A model generated the notes under the pieces. The model did not search any database and had not been told where the DNA came from. It saw only the letters and a list, made by a program, of their open reading frames with translations. A stretch of 6,897 nt of DNA from Desulfocapsaceae bacterium (GTDB lineage Bacteria; Desulfobacterota; Desulfobulbia; Desulfobulbales; Desulfocapsaceae). The DNA lies in assembly GCA_029934775.1 (NCBI GenBank), contig JAOZLO010000150.1, forward strand, positions 1 through 6,897. The letters are read 5' to 3'. This document shows positions 5,245-6,897 of the stretch, piece after piece. Numbering within the stretch: the first letter of the stretch is position 1; every line of letters starts with the position of its first letter. The translations under genes were made by a program, and so were the position numbers.

Positions 5245-5666
5245 TATAAATTCACAGGGGAAAGTTTTTCCAGGGCCTCATTAATCCACCTCTTCTCGGC
5301 TTCAAAAGGTCTGCGTTTAGATGCTTTATAAAAAAAGGTGTCTCCGAGTTTGCGGTACTTTTTGAACATTACAATAACATATTTATCTTTTTCGCAAAGC
5401 AGATCCTCTACCCAGAGAACTTTTTCAAGATCCAAAGAAAAATCATCACATATCTGCCGGGCAAATTTCTCAGGGTGTTCAGAAATGGACTGTCCATCAC
5501 CAGTTTTTGCATATATACAGGCATATCGTTTCAGCTGTTTTATCACATCCTTATCATCAGCACGATCGAATATTCTCAGATCATAGGCCCCGGGAAACCA
5601 GGCAATCGGTTCCCGATTGTCTTTCTTTGTTCCATCCCAGCTATATCTGCCATTAAATAGCATCAT
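5244..5666 (-). CDS. Hypothetical protein of the cooC operon, 140 aa
   Basis: Not assigned to a named family. Two adjacent ATGs (5666 and 5663) are available, preceded by AGGAA about 9 nt upstream; the gene starts 15 nt after the cooC stop, so it is co-transcribed. The N-terminal part is Trp/aromatic-rich (RYSWDGTKKDNREPIAWFPG), followed by YDLRIFDR, helices around 39-50 and 65-77, a WVEDLLCEKDKYVIVMFKKYRKLG strand region (about 88-111) and a basic Lys/Arg-rich C-terminus (YKASKRRPFEAEKRW). It has three cysteines (49, 73, 92) without a CxxC motif, and no signal peptide or membrane helix. A role alongside CooC in CODH/ACS maturation or regulation is only inferred from context. Confidence 0.75.
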   Translation of the reverse strand: MMLFNGRYSWDGTKKDNREPIAWFPGAYDLRIFDRADDKDVIKQLKRYACIYAKTGDGQSISEHPEKFARQICDDFSLDLEKVLWVEDLLCEKDKYVIVMFKKYRKLGDTFFYKASKRRPFEAEKRWINEALEKLSPVNL

Positions 5667-5681
5667 AGAAAAATATTCCTG

Positions 5682-6470
5682 TCAGGCTCTCTTCATTTTT
5701 TCAAGTTTACGTACAATATCTAAAATTGGTTCAGGGATATCTTCTCCGGCATCAAAAGGTCGAACCCCATCTCTGTCTGCGCTGCTGATCTCTTCATATT
5801 CCGGAAGAAAGCCAATTATCTCAAAATCAGCAAGTGATTCTCTGATCAGTTGCTCATCTTCCTCATTTTTTACACGATTCCCAAGAACAAGAATATTCTT
5901 GATACCTATATCCCTCCCAAGTTTCCTTATCCTCTCCGCTGCGACTCTACTTCTTGCTCCAGGATTAACCACAACAATAAGTGCATCAACAGATGATGAG
6001 GTAGCTCTCCCAAGATGTTCAACCCCAGCTTCCATATCCATTATAACAATATCATCCCGGTAAAGAACAAGATGATTCATCAAGGCTTTGAGGATTGTGC
6101 TTTCAGGACATATACAACCTGATCCGCCACTTTGCACCGTACCCATCACCAGAAGTTTAACACCATCTTTTTCCAGAGAGAATCTTTCAGGTATATCATC
6201 GACCTTAGGATTGAGGGTGAAAAACCCCCCCATGGTACCTGGTTGTGCTCCTGTACGTTCAGCAATCAGATCTTTGAGTTCTGATATAGGGGTAATAGGT
6301 TGTTCTTCTGATATGCCAAGTCCCGCGGCTAGATTAGCCACCGGATCAGCGTCGATAGCAATGACTTTGTTTTGATGTTCTGCAGCAAAACATCGAGCTA
6401 TAAGGGAGGTAATGGTGGTTTTACCAACACCCCCCTTCCCTCCTATCGCAATTTTCAAACTCAATTTCAC
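5682..6470 (-). CDS. cooC: CooC/AcsF-type nickel-insertion ATPase (CO dehydrogenase maturation)
   Basis: A MinD/ParA-like P-loop ATPase of the CooC group, which delivers nickel to the active-site C-cluster of CO dehydrogenase or to acetyl-CoA synthase. Features (numbering from GTG 6470): deviant Walker A GGKGGVGKTT at 10-19 with signature Lys12, the DADPVANLAAGLG switch region (40-52), a G-C-I-C-P segment with Cys119 and Cys121, the CxC pair that binds metal at the CooC dimer interface, and the very typical D-M-E-A-G-V-E-H-L-G-R segment at 145-155. Length (262 aa) is normal. The GTG at 6470 sits only 1 nt from AGGAG; TTG at 6464 has ideal 7-nt spacing and would give MSLKIAIGGKGG, so the true start may be there. 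It is the second gene of the operon; no CODH catalytic gene is in the window. Confidence 0.92.
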   Translation of the reverse strand: MKLSLKIAIGGKGGVGKTTITSLIARCFAAEHQNKVIAIDADPVANLAAGLGISEEQPITPISELKDLIAERTGAQPGTMGGFFTLNPKVDDIPERFSLEKDGVKLLVMGTVQSGGSGCICPESTILKALMNHLVLYRDDIVIMDMEAGVEHLGRATSSSVDALIVVVNPGARSRVAAERIRKLGRDIGIKNILVLGNRVKNEEDEQLIRESLADFEIIGFLPEYEEISSADRDGVRPFDAGEDIPEPILDIVRKLEKMKRA

Positions 6471-6498
6471 TCTCCTCTCTGTTCCAGTTAATCAGTAG

Positions 6499-6783
6499 TT
6501 ACTCTTTGATAATTTTCCCTTCACCGTCGACCAGAGTGACAATAAAATCATTTTCTACTGCTGCCTCTCGAAGTTCTTCAATATGAACCGCCTGCAGTTC
6601 ATATTTTTTCCCCTTTTCTCGCGGAAGTGACAAAAAACAGTCATTTGCATCTTCCTTACTTCTGAATGCTGGAATGAGGTTGAGATCATCACCTTCATTA
6701 TATAATCCAAGAAAATTCTCATCGGAACCCGGATCACAGACAAATACATAGACCCATCCCTTTATCTGCTCTTTTGTAGCCAT
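6499..6783 (-). CDS. Conserved-looking hypothetical protein, 94 aa, first gene of the cooC operon
   Basis: Start chosen at ATG 6783 (MATKEQIKGWVYVFVCDPG), with a GAGAAG-type Shine-Dalgarno just upstream; an in-frame ATG at 6795 would add MRRI but its ribosome site would touch the start codon. The protein looks like a small soluble alpha/beta domain: strand WVYVFVCD, GSDENFLGLYNEGDDLNLIPAF, helix KEDANDCFLSL, strand KYELQAVHIEEL, helix REAAVEND and final strand FIVTLVDGEGKII. Two cysteines (18 and about 49) show no metal motif. It precedes cooC by about 30 bp on the same strand and is probably in the same transcript. Function unknown; a regulatory or accessory role in CODH biogenesis is only suggested by position. 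Confidence 0.8.
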   Translation of the reverse strand: MATKEQIKGWVYVFVCDPGSDENFLGLYNEGDDLNLIPAFRSKEDANDCFLSLPREKGKKYELQAVHIEELREAAVENDFIVTLVDGEGKIIKE

Positions 6784-6822
6784 AATTCTTCTCATCTCTC
6801 TTTTATGTCAATAAAAATCAGT

Positions 6823-6897
6823 AGTGTCCGGTTAAGAACTTGCAAGAGGGTTTGTGGGTTGTTTCTGAAGCGTCATCCTGTAAATTTCGTAGTATTT
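6823..6897 (+). repeat. Copy of the GTGTCCGGTTA-type repeat, running off the window end
   Basis: AGTGTCCGGTTAAGAACTTG at 6823 onward resembles the segment at 3384 and the ends of the 2872-2971 element. It lies about 40 bp upstream of the first gene of the cooC operon and may mark its upstream boundary or be the terminus of an insertion element that continues beyond the window. No ORF or promoter is convincing in 6796-6897. Confidence 0.4.

Noticed and set aside
5617..6063. 148-aa plus-strand ORF
   Set aside because: Lies fully antisense to cooC and the start of the 140-aa gene, Ser-rich low-complexity product typical of a shadow frame, no ribosome site.
1..6897. CRISPR array, tRNA or rRNA genes
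   Set aside because: No regularly spaced direct repeats, tRNA cloverleaf elements or rRNA-like sequence were seen on either strand.

Overview
The window looks like chromosome from an anaerobic, mid/low-GC (low 40s % by eye) member of the Desulfobacterota, probably a sulfate reducer. The main clues are a CooC-type nickel ATPase for CO dehydrogenase, a DUF3786 protein and a DUF166 protein that appears to use selenocysteine. The genus cannot be named from the sequence. Nearly everything is on the minus strand; the one plus-strand gene is a 5-formyltetrahydrofolate cyclo-ligase.

Layout from high to low coordinates, following minus-strand transcription. (1) About 6783 to 4438 is one compact operon: a 94-aa unknown protein, CooC, a 140-aa unknown protein, a 57-aa charged helical protein (start codon overlaps the preceding stop), and a DUF3786 protein. 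It ends in a strong hairpin terminator at 4394-4428. (2) 4312-4136 encodes a 58-aa zinc-ribbon protein, tail to tail and 1 bp from the plus-strand 5-FCL gene (3553-4134). (3) 3370-2987 encodes a 127-aa orphan protein with degenerate copies of an intergenic repeat on both sides. (4) 2825-2118 encodes DUF166, interrupted by one in-frame TGA. (5) 1920-11 is an exopolysaccharide-type pair: an ExeA-like AAA ATPase with a C-terminal membrane anchor, followed 8 bp later by a cytoplasmic CpsD/CapB-type tyrosine autokinase.

The most notable observation is the DUF166 gene. Its two halves are in the same frame, separated only by a TGA within a Cys-rich C-P-P-T-(TGA)-C-G-L motif. Starting 10 nt after the TGA is a 7-bp stem with a 6-nt G-containing loop, at the spacing expected of a bacterial SECIS element. 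I read it as a selenoprotein of 235 residues with a Sec-Cys pair, not two genes or a dead gene. I do not recall a selenocysteine form of DUF166 having been described.

Functionally, CooC, DUF3786, 5-FCL and DUF166 all point loosely to one-carbon/Wood-Ljungdahl metabolism. The small unknown proteins in the CooC operon are candidate accessory factors for CO dehydrogenase or acetyl-CoA synthase. No CODH structural gene, selenocysteine machinery, rRNA, tRNA or CRISPR array is present. A repeat family with ends near GTGTCCGGTTA occurs at 2872-2971, 3384 onward and 6823 to the window end; the first copy has inverted ends and is MITE-like.
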